A stretch of 64,000 nt of DNA. Source: Halostella limicola (GTDB lineage: Archaea > Halobacteriota > Halobacteria > Halobacteriales > Natronoarchaeaceae). The translations under genes and the position numbers were made by a program. The stretch covers positions 498,786-562,785 of the forward strand of contig NZ_RCDI01000002.1 of the NCBI RefSeq assembly GCF_003675875.1, given 5' to 3'. The notes beneath the pieces are model-generated. The model did not search any database. It saw nothing but the letters and a program-made list of their open reading frames with translations, and had not been told where the DNA came from. Numbering within the stretch: the first letter of the stretch is position 1; each line of letters starts with the position of its first letter. Below are positions 1-7,725 of the stretch, one piece after another.

Positions 1-627
1 GGCCTCGTCCAGCGGGCGCTCGTCGTGTTCGATCACGGTGAGCGAGGTCCCGGCCTCGGCGATGTACGGCACCAGCTCCAGTCCGACGTAGCCGAAGCCC
101 ATCACGACGCCGGAGTCGGGGAGCTCGGTCGCGTCCAGCACGTCCGCGCTGGTCGCGAAGTCGACCTCGTCGATCCCGTCGATGTCGGGCACGTTCACCG
201 TCGACCCCGTCGCGATCACGACGTAGTCGGGTTCGATGGTCCTGTCGGCGACGGCGATGACGCGGTCGTCGACGAACCGCGCCGTCTCGTGCAGGAACTC
301 CACGTTCTCGCGCTCGGCCATCTCGTGGACCGCCTCGCGTCGGTGCTCCGCGAACCCGAGGACGTGGTCGTCTTTCGTCTCGACCACGCGCTCCAGGTCG
401 ACCTCGGGTATCTCCCCCGTCAGGCGGTGGTCGTGACGCGCGCCGAAGCGGTGCGCGCCCGCCGAGAGGACCTCTTTCGAGGGCATACAGCCCCGCAGGA
501 TGCAGAGGCCGCCACCGGGCTCACCGTCGTCGATCAGGGTCAGTTCCACGTCGGGCTCGTCGACGAGCTCGCCCGCGACGGCGACGCCCGCGCTCCCGTA
601 CGCGCCGATGATGGCGACGTGTGGCAT
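1..627 (-). CDS. NAD(P)/FAD-dependent disulphide-type oxidoreductase, partial (C-terminus beyond left edge)
   Basis: The frame starts at ATG 627 and stays open for 209 codons to the window edge, so only the N-terminal half is visible. It has the fold order of dihydrolipoamide dehydrogenase/mercuric reductase relatives: an N-terminal nucleotide-binding strand, a redox-active Cys42-x4-Cys47 pair (GGGLCILRGCMPSKE), an ATGS strand, and a second nucleotide-binding motif (GFGYVGLE). The first FAD motif is unusual: it reads GAYGSAG, with Tyr10 where GxGxxG has its second glycine. The enzyme probably transfers electrons between NAD(P)H, FAD and a disulphide; the substrate is unknown. It lies upstream of, and in the same direction as, the KDG kinase region but is separated from it by 155 nt. 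Confidence 0.8.
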   Translation of the reverse strand, partial: MPHVAIIGAYGSAGVAVAGELVDEPDVELTLIDDGEPGGGLCILRGCMPSKEVLSAGAHRFGARHDHRLTGEIPEVDLERVVETKDDHVLGFAEHRREAVHEMAERENVEFLHETARFVDDRVIAVADRTIEPDYVVIATGSTVNVPDIDGIDEVDFATSADVLDATELPDSGVVMGFGYVGLELVPYIAEAGTSLTVIEHDERPLDEA

Positions 628-782
628 GCGTGAGAGTGCGTCGCCTCGACGGTTCAACGTTCGGGCGGCCGTGCGTCAGCCACGGGCGAGCGGCGCGCGA
701 CGATCGTCGCGAAGCAACCGCCCCGCTCGCGGCGAGAAAGAGGAGTTCGCGAACGAGACGCGCCGAGAGAAGCGGCGGACGG

Positions 783-1736
783 TTACCGCGAGATCTGGTT
801 CAGGTCGTCGCCGATGACCGACTCGACCTCCGCTTTCGTCACCGTCGCGACGTCGCCGGGGATGGTCCGCTTGAGCGCCGCCGTCGCGGAGGCGTACTCC
901 AGCGAGCGGGCCACGTCGTCGCCCGAGAGCCGCCGACCGAGGAACGCGCCGACGAAGGCGTCGCCCGTGCCGATGGCGTCGACCGTGTCCGCCTCGTAGA
1001 TGTCCTGCTCGTGCACGACGTTGTCGTGCCAGGCCAGCGAGCCGTGCTCGCCCTGCGTGACGACGACGGTCTCGAAGTCGTACTTCGAGGCGAGGTGGTG
1101 GGCGAGTTCGGGGGCGGACCCCTCGTAGCCGAGCACCGTCTCGGCGTCGCGGAAGGGGATGACCAGCACGTCGACGAGCTGGAACAGCTTCGTCACGGTC
1201 GCGCGGGCCTCGTCGGGCGACCAGAGCTTCGACCGGTAGTTCATGTCGAACGCCGTCGTCGTGTTGGCCTTCTTGGCGACCCGGAGCAGGTTCGCCGTCG
1301 CGTCGCGGAGCGAGTCCGACAGCGCGGGCGTGATGCCGCTGGTGAAGAACGCGCGGGCGTCGCGGATCGTACTCAGGTCGAACTCCTCCGCGCTGGCCGT
1401 CGTGACCGCCGCGTTCTCGCGGTCGTAGATGACGTTCGTCCCGCGCGGACTGCCGGCGTGTTCGAGGTAGTAGGTTCCCTGCCGGCCCTCCTCGGACCAG
1501 ACGATCTCGGTGTCGATTCCGTAGCCGCGCAGGCCGTTCTCCACGCGCCGACCCAGAGGGTTGTCGGGGAGCTTCGACAGCCACGTCGACACCGCGCCGA
1601 GGCGCTCGGCCGCGACGGCGACGTTGCTCTCCGCGCCCGCGGCGCGGAACTCCAGTTCCGGCGTCGTCTCCAGACGCTCGTTGCCCGGCGGGGAGAGCCG
1701 CAGCATCGTCTCGCCGAACGTGACGAGGTCGCTCAT
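783..1736 (-). CDS. kdgK: 2-keto-3-deoxygluconate (KDG) kinase, PfkB family
   Basis: This is a 317-residue PfkB/ribokinase-family sugar kinase. The N-terminus ([18 protein letters not shown], then [16 protein letters not shown]) is the form I know from haloarchaeal KDG kinases of the semi-phosphorylative Entner-Doudoroff pathway, which make KDPG from KDG and ATP in the cytoplasm. The catalytic GTGDAF motif is at about residues 256-261, with Asp259 as the base. I chose ATG 1736 over an upstream start because a GAGGTGG ribosome site lies 4 nt before it and a TATA-like box lies about 75 nt upstream. It supplies the lower route for sugar acids such as those expected from the 25-46 kb region. Confidence 0.9.
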   Translation of the reverse strand: MSDLVTFGETMLRLSPPGNERLETTPELEFRAAGAESNVAVAAERLGAVSTWLSKLPDNPLGRRVENGLRGYGIDTEIVWSEEGRQGTYYLEHAGSPRGTNVIYDRENAAVTTASAEEFDLSTIRDARAFFTSGITPALSDSLRDATANLLRVAKKANTTTAFDMNYRSKLWSPDEARATVTKLFQLVDVLVIPFRDAETVLGYEGSAPELAHHLASKYDFETVVVTQGEHGSLAWHDNVVHEQDIYEADTVDAIGTGDAFVGAFLGRRLSGDDVARSLEYASATAALKRTIPGDVATVTKAEVESVIGDDLNQISR

Positions 1737-1740
1737 GGGT

Positions 1741-1750
1741 CCACCTCGGA
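1741..1750 (-). promoter_or_regulatory. Ribosome binding site of kdgK
   Basis: On the minus strand the sequence reads TCCGAGGTGG, ending 4 nt before ATG 1736. It matches the anti-Shine-Dalgarno of haloarchaeal 16S rRNA and fixes the start. Confidence 0.7.
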
Positions 1751-1810
1751 CCTCTCGGTCGGTTCCTGTCGTGGGGACGGACGGTTCATACCCCCGCAAA
1801 TGAACGGGAT

Positions 1811-1820
1811 CGGTATAAGT
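1811..1820 (-). promoter_or_regulatory. TATA-like box upstream of kdgK
   Basis: The minus strand reads ACTTATACCG about 75 nt before the chosen start. Transcription would begin about 25 nt downstream, giving a short leader that holds the ribosome site. Confidence 0.5.
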
Positions 1821-1878
1821 TCCCCCGTTCGATGGCGGAGGCGGCCGCCGCGTTCTCGTCGCTCCCGGACCCGCCGCC

Positions 1879-4164
1879 TCAGGGCTCCCGCCGTCCGCCG
1901 TGGCCCGGGTAGTCCCGTTCGAACCGCTCGGCGAGTTCGTCCTCGTCGAGTTCGATCACGACGGGCCGCCCGTGCGGGCAGGCGTACGGGTTCTCGCACT
2001 CGTCGAGCGCCGCGAGCAGCTCCGTCACCGCGCCCTCCGTCAGCGACGTGTTGCCCGTCACCGACGGGTAGCAGGCGAGGTCGGCGATGAACTCGTCCGC
2101 CAGCGATTCGACCGTCTCCTCGCCGGCCGCCTCGTCCGCCGTCGAGACGAACGACGCGAGCACGTCGCGCAGGCGCTCGGGGTCGAGCGTCTCGTCGAAG
2201 ACGGCCGGCACCGTCGTCACCTCGACGGTCCGGTCGTCGGCGCGGTTCGCGTAGAATCCGAGGCCGGCGAGCGCGTCGGCGTAGTCCTCGAACAGCGCCG
2301 CCTCGCCCGCCGTCAGCTCCAGTTCGACCGACTCGGCCAGCGACTGCGCGGTCGTGTCGCCGGCGAACGCCTCTCGCAGGCGCTCGTAGTTCACCCGCTC
2401 GTCGGCGGCGTGCTGGTCAACCAGCGCCAGCCCAGCGTCCGTCTCGGCGACGACGTAGGTGTCGCTGAACTGGCCCAGCACGCGCATCGACGGGAGACTG
2501 TCGTACTCGCGCGTGCGGTCGACGGCGTCGCCGGCCAGCGTCCGCTGCTCGGTCGCGCCGGCGAACTTCGATGGAGCGGCCTCGTCGCGGCCGGCGTCCG
2601 TCGGGTCGTCGTCGGCCGCTTCCGGCGTGACGCGGTCCGTCGCTCGGATCTCTTGGTCTGCCTCGCCCGGTCCACCGCCCGCCGCGTCGGCGGTTCCGGT
2701 ACCCGACTCTGACGGCTCTGCAGTTTCCGGAGCCTCTTTGGGCGACGAACGTGCTTCGGCTCTCCGGGGGCTGCTTCCGGACTCTTCTCCAGTGGCGCTC
2801 GAACCATCCGTAGCTTCTACAGCATCTGCAGAGTCTTTGAAGCTGCTCTCCGCTGCGTCGGCAGACGTGTCGCCGTCGCCGCTCGAACCGCTCGCTGCCC
2901 CCGGCGAGTCGGTCGTCTCGTCCGCCGCGTCGGCCGATCCGTACGACGTGAGGTCCTCGCTTCTGGGGTCTGCAGTGGGGCCGGAGGCGCTCTCGCCGCC
3001 GGGCGCATCGTCGGGGTTCTCGCCGGTTCCCGCCTCGTCCCCGTCGTCCGCCGCGGACTCGGGCCGGACGGCGGCCTCGTCGGGCGCCGACCGCCCCCGC
3101 GGCGCGCCGGAGCGGATCAAGCCGTGGTCGAGCAGGGCGCTCTCGACGGCCGCCTCGACCTGTCGGCGCAGGCCCGCCTCGTCGTCGAAGCGCGCCTCCA
3201 TCTTCCGCGGGTGGACGTTCACGTCGACGGCGGCGGCGGGCACGTCGAGGAAGAGGACGACGAAGGGGTAGCGGTCCGCCGCGAGCTGGCCGCCGTAGGC
3301 CTCCAGCACGGCCTCGCGGACGGCGCCGGCCGTGACGTAGCGGCCGTTGATGAACGTCGAGACGTACTCGCGGCTGGAACGGTTCGTCTCGGGGTGGCTG
3401 ACGTAGCCCGAGACCTCGTCCAGCGGGCCGGGCGGCAGGTCCTCCTCGTCGACCGCGATCATCGACTCGGCCACTTCGCGGCCGTAGACCGAGAGCAGCG
3501 CGGAGCGCAGGTCGCCCCGGCCGGTCGTGGAGAACGTCTCGCGGCCGTCGTGTTCCAGCGACACCGCCACGTCCGGGTTCGCCAGCGCGTAGCGCGTAAC
3601 AATGCGGTTCACGTGGGCGAACTCCGTCGCCTCCGTCTTCAGGTACTTCTTCCGGGCGGGCGTGTTGTAGAACAGGTCCGTCACCTCGACGGTGGTGCCT
3701 GCCGGACGCCCCGCCGGCGAGACGTCGGTCACCTCGCCGCCCTCCAGGCGGAGTTCGGTCGCCGCGCCGTCCGCGCCGCGGGCCTTCGTCGTGACGGTCG
3801 TCCGCGAGACCGCGCCGATGGTGTGCAGGGCCTCGCCGCGGAAGCCGAGCGTCGTCAGCCCCGATTCGAGGTCGTCCAGGTCCCGGATCTTGCTCGTCGT
3901 GTGTTCGCGGACGGCGGTCCGCACGTCCTCCTCGCTCATCCCGACGCCGTCGTCGCTGACGCAGACCCGGTCGATCCCGCCGCTCTCGACCTCGACCTCG
4001 ATGCGGGAGGCGTCCGCGTCGATGCTGTTCTCGACCAGTTCCTTCACGACGCTGGCCGGGCGCTCGACCACCTCGCCGGCCGCGATGCGCCGGACCGTCG
4101 AGTCGTCGAGCGTCCGGATCTCGCCGTCGCCGGCGGTCTCACGGTCGCCGTCCGCGTCGCTCAC
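1879..4164 (-). CDS. mutL: DNA mismatch repair protein MutL with endonuclease motif
   Basis: This is a 761-residue MutL. The N-terminal GHKL ATPase domain shows the expected motifs ([23 protein letters not shown]). A long acidic, low-complexity linker follows (about residues 370-560), then the C-terminal dimerisation domain. That domain carries DQHA-x2-E-x4-E (about 583-594), an ACYPSV element and CPHGRP (about 729-734), the signature set of nicking-type MutL rather than the E. coli type. MutL couples MutS mismatch recognition to strand incision; two MutS paralogues are also in this window. I chose GTG 4164 because GGAGGTGG lies just before it; an open extension of 56 codons upstream lacks conserved sequence. 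Confidence 0.95.
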   Translation of the reverse strand: MSDADGDRETAGDGEIRTLDDSTVRRIAAGEVVERPASVVKELVENSIDADASRIEVEVESGGIDRVCVSDDGVGMSEEDVRTAVREHTTSKIRDLDDLESGLTTLGFRGEALHTIGAVSRTTVTTKARGADGAATELRLEGGEVTDVSPAGRPAGTTVEVTDLFYNTPARKKYLKTEATEFAHVNRIVTRYALANPDVAVSLEHDGRETFSTTGRGDLRSALLSVYGREVAESMIAVDEEDLPPGPLDEVSGYVSHPETNRSSREYVSTFINGRYVTAGAVREAVLEAYGGQLAADRYPFVVLFLDVPAAAVDVNVHPRKMEARFDDEAGLRRQVEAAVESALLDHGLIRSGAPRGRSAPDEAAVRPESAADDGDEAGTGENPDDAPGGESASGPTADPRSEDLTSYGSADAADETTDSPGAASGSSGDGDTSADAAESSFKDSADAVEATDGSSATGEESGSSPRRAEARSSPKEAPETAEPSESGTGTADAAGGGPGEADQEIRATDRVTPEAADDDPTDAGRDEAAPSKFAGATEQRTLAGDAVDRTREYDSLPSMRVLGQFSDTYVVAETDAGLALVDQHAADERVNYERLREAFAGDTTAQSLAESVELELTAGEAALFEDYADALAGLGFYANRADDRTVEVTTVPAVFDETLDPERLRDVLASFVSTADEAAGEETVESLADEFIADLACYPSVTGNTSLTEGAVTELLAALDECENPYACPHGRPVVIELDEDELAERFERDYPGHGGRREP

Positions 4165-4170
4165 GTCCGT

Positions 4171-4180
4171 TCCACCTCCG
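4171..4180 (-). promoter_or_regulatory. Ribosome binding site of mutL
   Basis: On the minus strand CGGAGGTGGA precedes GTG 4164 by a few bases. It supports a GTG start and excludes the longer upstream reading. Confidence 0.65.
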
Positions 4181-4346
4181 ACCTGTCGCGCGTGGGAGTC
4201 ATCGACGGTAGTTCCGAGCGTCGCTACTTGAACGTGCGGGACGAGCCGCGGCGGGTCGCCGCGGCCGCCGCCGTTTCCAGATCCCGAGAACGGTGCCCCC
4301 GTTTTACCCTCGCTCCGGCGAGAGGTCCGCACGTGAGGTGACTCCT

Positions 4347-4523
4347 ATGACCACGACGAACGCGACGGACGCGGACGGCGACGCGAACGGGGCGATCGAC
4401 GGCGGGGAGACCGACGACCTGCTCGCCTACGAGACGGAGACGGGGATAGTCGTCTGTGACCCGGACGACCCGTCCGCGTGGATCGAGAGCGACGCCTTCG
4501 TCGACACGGCGCGGCGGCGGTGA
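4347..4523 (+). CDS. Small acidic haloarchaeal protein with DPDDPSAWIESD motif
   Basis: This 58-residue protein has a disordered acidic N-terminus, then a short beta-rich segment ending in DPDDPSAWIESDAFVDT. Small proteins with a D-x-x-N/D-P-x-AWI-x-SD tail recur in haloarchaea; I recall them as a DUF family (possibly DUF7331), but the number is from memory. The start at ATG 4347 has TGAGGTGA about 5 nt upstream. It is divergent from mutL and shares the 182-nt gap with it. Function unknown. Confidence 0.75.
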   Translation: MTTTNATDADGDANGAIDGGETDDLLAYETETGIVVCDPDDPSAWIESDAFVDTARRR

Positions 4524-4579
4524 GCACGAGCCCGCGGACGCCCCCGCCGCTCCCAGTTTCCGAGAACCATCGAGAGCCG

Positions 4580-4585
4580 TTTATG
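4580..4585 (+). promoter_or_regulatory. TATA box of the GNAT gene
   Basis: CGTTTATGCC is centred about 30 nt before ATG 4615, the spacing expected for a leaderless haloarchaeal transcript. Confidence 0.5.
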
Positions 4586-4614
4586 CCGTCCCGACCTAGG
4601 ACCGACCGAGAACA

Positions 4615-5214
4615 ATGGACCCCGACACTCGCGACGCTCGGCGGTCGCAGCCGGCCCTCCCGCCCGCGGACAGCACAGACCCGGCGACCGACGCGCTCGC
4701 GGGCGACGAGCGGGCGGACGGCGACGGGGACGGCCCCTACCGCCCGCCGCCGGTCGACGTCGACGACGAGGAGGACAGAGAGATAGCGGTCCGCGCCTAC
4801 GACGGCGGCGCGGACCCCCTCGTCGCGATGTACGAGCGGTTCGACCCGGAGGACCGCGCGCAGGGCATCCCGCCGTTGTCCGAGGAGCGCATCCGTTCCT
4901 GGCTGGGGCCGCTGCTCGACGACGGCCTCAACGTCGTCGCGCGACACGAGGACCGGATCGTCGGACACGCCGCGCTCCTGCCGATGAACGACGACAGACA
5001 CGAGCTCGCCGTCTTCGTCGACCCGTCCTACCAGTCCGCCGGCGTCGGGACGGCGGTGGTCCGGGGGCTGCTCGGGCACGGTCGCGAGAACGGCGTCGAC
5101 CGCGTCTGGCTCACGGTCTCCAGCCGGAACCGGATCGCGCGACGCCTGTACGAGTCGGTCGGATTCCGGACCCTGGAGGAGGGCCGCGAGCACGAGATGG
5201 AGCGCGACCTCTGA
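4615..5214 (+). CDS. GNAT family N-acetyltransferase
   Basis: This is a 199-residue protein. Residues 1-50 are low-complexity, acidic and probably disordered. The GNAT fold follows, with the acetyl-CoA pyrophosphate loop QSAGVG (140-145) after strand beta4 (LAVFVDPSY). Motif B is near RLYESVGFR (178-186). It should transfer an acetyl group from acetyl-CoA to an amine; the acceptor cannot be read from sequence. ATG 4615 fits a leaderless start. It precedes the PHA-related pair but is separated from it by an independent promoter. Confidence 0.85.
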   Translation: MDPDTRDARRSQPALPPADSTDPATDALAGDERADGDGDGPYRPPPVDVDDEEDREIAVRAYDGGADPLVAMYERFDPEDRAQGIPPLSEERIRSWLGPLLDDGLNVVARHEDRIVGHAALLPMNDDRHELAVFVDPSYQSAGVGTAVVRGLLGHGRENGVDRVWLTVSSRNRIARRLYESVGFRTLEEGREHEMERDL

Positions 5215-5253
5215 GCGGTGCCGGCGGCGTCGCGAGTGCGCCGGGGCCGCCCG

Positions 5254-5259
5254 TTATAT
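5254..5259 (+). promoter_or_regulatory. TATA box of the hydroxybutyrate dehydrogenase/patatin operon
   Basis: TTATAT lies about 38 nt before GTG 5295. Transcription would start near 5281, upstream of the GTG I selected but downstream of the alternative in-frame GTG at 5268. Confidence 0.5.
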
Positions 5260-5294
5260 CGCTCGGCGTGGTCAGTGCGCGTGGTGCTACTCGC

Positions 5295-6155
5295 GTGTCC
5301 ACGAACTTCGACCTGAGCGACCCCGAACTGACGCGGGACGACATTCTCGTCCTCGACGACCCCCGCTTCGGTCCCGACTCGGTCGCCGTCGTGACCGGAG
5401 CGGCGTCCGGCATCGGCCGGGCCCTGACGGTCGCCCTCGCCGCGAACGGCCTCACCGTCGTCGGCGCGGACGTCGACGCCGACGGCCTCGGCGAGACGGT
5501 CGCCCTCGCGGAGGACCTCGGCGCGCCGGGCGACGTGGCGACCGTCGAGACCGACCTCACCGACGACGGCGACGTCGCGGCGATGGTCGAGGCGGCGGCC
5601 GAGCGCGGCGACCTTCGGTACGTCGCCAACGTCGCCGGCCTCCAGCACATCGCGTCCATCCCGGAGTACCCGATGGAGCGGTACGACCTCCTGCTCGACG
5701 TGATGCTGCGAGCGCCGTTTCTCGTCGCGAAGCACGCGATGCCGCGCGTCCGCGAGACCGACGACGGCGTCGGTGCCATCGCCAACATGTCGTCGGTCCA
5801 CGGCCGCTACGCCACGAAGAACAAACCGGCGTACATCGTCGCGAAACACGGTATCAACGGGCTGACGCGGGCGATCGCCGCCGAGGGCGAGGGAACGCTC
5901 CGGGGATTCTCGGTGAGCGTCGGCTACGTGCTCACCCCCCTGATGGTGAACCAGATCGAGGCCACCGCCGCGGAACGCGGCATCCCCGAGCGCGAGGTGG
6001 TCGAGGACATCATGCTCGGTCAGGCCCGCACGAAGGATCTGATGACGCCCGCCGAGGTCGCCAACCTGTTCACGTTCGGCTTCTCCCGGCACGGCAAGCA
6101 CCTGAACGGGGCCGACATGCTCTGGGACGGCGGCTACACGCACACCTATGAGTGA
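5295..6155 (+). CDS. bdhA: SDR oxidoreductase, probable 3-hydroxybutyrate dehydrogenase
   Basis: This 286-residue classical short-chain dehydrogenase has TGAASGIG at 34-41 and the catalytic Ser...Tyr-x3-Lys as NMSSVHG...AYIVAKHGINGLT. The sequence GYVLTPLMVNQI followed by a C-terminal DGGYT resembles bacterial D-3-hydroxybutyrate dehydrogenases, where GYV-x-TPL is typical. It would oxidise (R)-3-hydroxybutyrate to acetoacetate with NAD. The last 8 nt overlap the patatin gene, so the two are translationally coupled. In Haloferax mediterranei a patatin-like PHA depolymerase (PhaZh1) works with a BdhA, which supports the assignment. An N-terminal extension of about 29 residues precedes the Rossmann fold. 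Confidence 0.8.
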   Translation: MSTNFDLSDPELTRDDILVLDDPRFGPDSVAVVTGAASGIGRALTVALAANGLTVVGADVDADGLGETVALAEDLGAPGDVATVETDLTDDGDVAAMVEAAAERGDLRYVANVAGLQHIASIPEYPMERYDLLLDVMLRAPFLVAKHAMPRVRETDDGVGAIANMSSVHGRYATKNKPAYIVAKHGINGLTRAIAAEGEGTLRGFSVSVGYVLTPLMVNQIEATAAERGIPEREVVEDIMLGQARTKDLMTPAEVANLFTFGFSRHGKHLNGADMLWDGGYTHTYE

Positions 6156-7146
6156 GCGCGACGCGGACGCCGCGGGCGAGAGCGACCCGGACAACGTCGC
6201 CATCGCCTGTCAGGGCGGCGGCAGCCACACGGCGTTCACGGCCGGCGTGCTGCGCGGCCTCCTCCGCGAGTGGGACCGCGACCGCCACCGGCTGGTCGGG
6301 ATCAGCGGCACCTCCGGCGGGGCCTTCAACGCGCTCGCGGCGTGGTACGGGCTGGTCGTCGACGACGAGGAGCGCGCGGCCGAACTCGTCACGTCGCTCT
6401 GGGCCGACATGGTCGCCGACGACGCCCTCGACCGGCTGGCCAACGAGTGGGTCGTCGGGAGCGCCCGCGCCCAGCACGCCGGGTTCCCCGTGTTTCAGGT
6501 CAGCCCCTACTTCACGGCCGGGTCGCGGCGGGGGCAAGAGCAGATCCGGCGGATCCTCGAGCGTCACATCGACTTCGACGCGGTGCCCGACCTCTGCGGC
6601 CGCGACGTCCCCGATCTCGTCGTCGGGACGGTCGACGTTCACGCGGGCGAGTTCGACACGTTCGTCAACGAGGAGGTCACCGCCGACGCCGTGCTCGCGT
6701 CCGCCGCCATCCCCACGCTGTTTCCCGGCGTCCACCTCCGCGGGAGCCTCCACTGGGACGGGCTGTTCTCGCAGAACCCGCCGGTGCAAGACCTCATGAC
6801 GGGGACGACCGGGGTGAAACCCGACGAGCTCTGGGTGGTCCAGATCAACCCGCAGTCGGTGGACGAGCGCCCGCGGACACTGGCCGAGATCGCCGACCGG
6901 CGCAACCAGCTGTCGGGGAACCTCTCGCTCAATCAGGAGCTCCGGTTCGTCGAACAGGTCAACGAGTGGATCGAGGCCGGGTGGCTCCCGGAGTCGGAGT
7001 TCACTCACACCGAGATCCGACGCATCCCGCTCGGGCGGCAGTACGACCTCGCCACCAAACTCGACCGGCGGCCCTCGTTCGTCGAGAGCCTCGTCGAACT
7101 CGGCGAAGAGCGGGCCGAGGCGTTCCTCGCCGACCTGGAACGGTGA
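6148..7146 (+). CDS. Patatin-like phospholipase / probable PHA depolymerase (PhaZh1-like)
   Basis: This is a 332-residue patatin. The oxyanion loop is CQGGGSHTAF (21-30), the nucleophile elbow is GTSGG (54-58, Ser56), and the catalytic Asp is Asp204 in HWDGLFSQNPP. Patatins use a Ser-Asp dyad for acyl ester hydrolysis. Coupling to a hydroxybutyrate dehydrogenase points to polyhydroxyalkanoate granule breakdown rather than membrane lipid turnover: the depolymerase would release 3-hydroxybutyrate, which the upstream enzyme oxidises. A plain phospholipase cannot be excluded. No signal peptide or membrane segment is visible, so it is probably cytoplasmic. Confidence 0.8.
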   Translation: MSERDADAAGESDPDNVAIACQGGGSHTAFTAGVLRGLLREWDRDRHRLVGISGTSGGAFNALAAWYGLVVDDEERAAELVTSLWADMVADDALDRLANEWVVGSARAQHAGFPVFQVSPYFTAGSRRGQEQIRRILERHIDFDAVPDLCGRDVPDLVVGTVDVHAGEFDTFVNEEVTADAVLASAAIPTLFPGVHLRGSLHWDGLFSQNPPVQDLMTGTTGVKPDELWVVQINPQSVDERPRTLAEIADRRNQLSGNLSLNQELRFVEQVNEWIEAGWLPESEFTHTEIRRIPLGRQYDLATKLDRRPSFVESLVELGEERAEAFLADLER

Positions 7147-7725
7147 CCGCCGGCGGGAGGCCGGAACGCCCTCGGGACCGTCGTTCGTAGCTGTCGCCGC
7201 GGTCGTCCGGTCGAAGACCTCCTCGGAGCGACTCGCCGGCGTCGCGACCGAACGGGGAAGCGGCTCCCGCTCCGTCGAACGCGGGGACGCGCTCCACGGC
7301 GTACACTGACCGGTCGGTATCGGTCGCGACGGGCGACTCGCGGCGTTCGAAGCGCCTCCGTTCGGACTTCCTTCGGCACCAGTAGTAACAATCTAGTGTA
7401 TAATAAACAATATAAGTAAAAAAACGTATATATTCGTCAGGCCCAGAGAAAAGAGGGAATACGGGAAAGAGAGAGCCTGAATGGCGGGTGCGAGATTAGA
7501 AAATATCTGGCCGTAACGGAGCCAGATACGCGTCTCAAAACGGTGTAGAAGTCATACAGGTGTCTGAATTCCCTTCATCCCTGAATTTCGAGCATTATCA
7601 CTTAATACTGATAGTATCGCCGTAATATCGGAAGGGAAGAGTTTCTTTTCGAGACGTGATCGCCCCTACCGGGAACAACTACCCCGTCCCGAGAAACTAA
7701 GGACGTGGTACGTGCAGACACCCCC
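7147..7725. other. Gene-free interval with an AT-rich half
   Basis: I see no convincing gene in these 579 nt. Bases 7147-7385 have the local GC-rich composition and no good codon pattern. Bases 7386-7640 are strikingly AT-rich, with runs such as GTATAATAAACAATATAAG and several TATA-like stretches. A perfect short palindrome sits at 7605-7617. The right end must hold the promoter of the acyl-CoA gene string; CTAAGG near 7696 is a weak TATA candidate about 27 nt before its start. Confidence 0.6.
7605..7617. promoter_or_regulatory. Perfect palindrome ATACT-GAT-AGTAT, possible operator
   Basis: Five-base arms are separated by 3 nt in the AT-rich region, about 110 nt before the fused acyl-CoA gene. 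It could bind a dimeric regulator of fatty-acid genes; this is inference from symmetry and position only. Confidence 0.35.

Noticed and set aside
7346-7376. A further GTTCGG-type operator near the acyl-CoA genes
   Set aside because: GTTCGG occurs, but the downstream half is a direct CTTCGG rather than CCGAAC, so the palindrome is absent.
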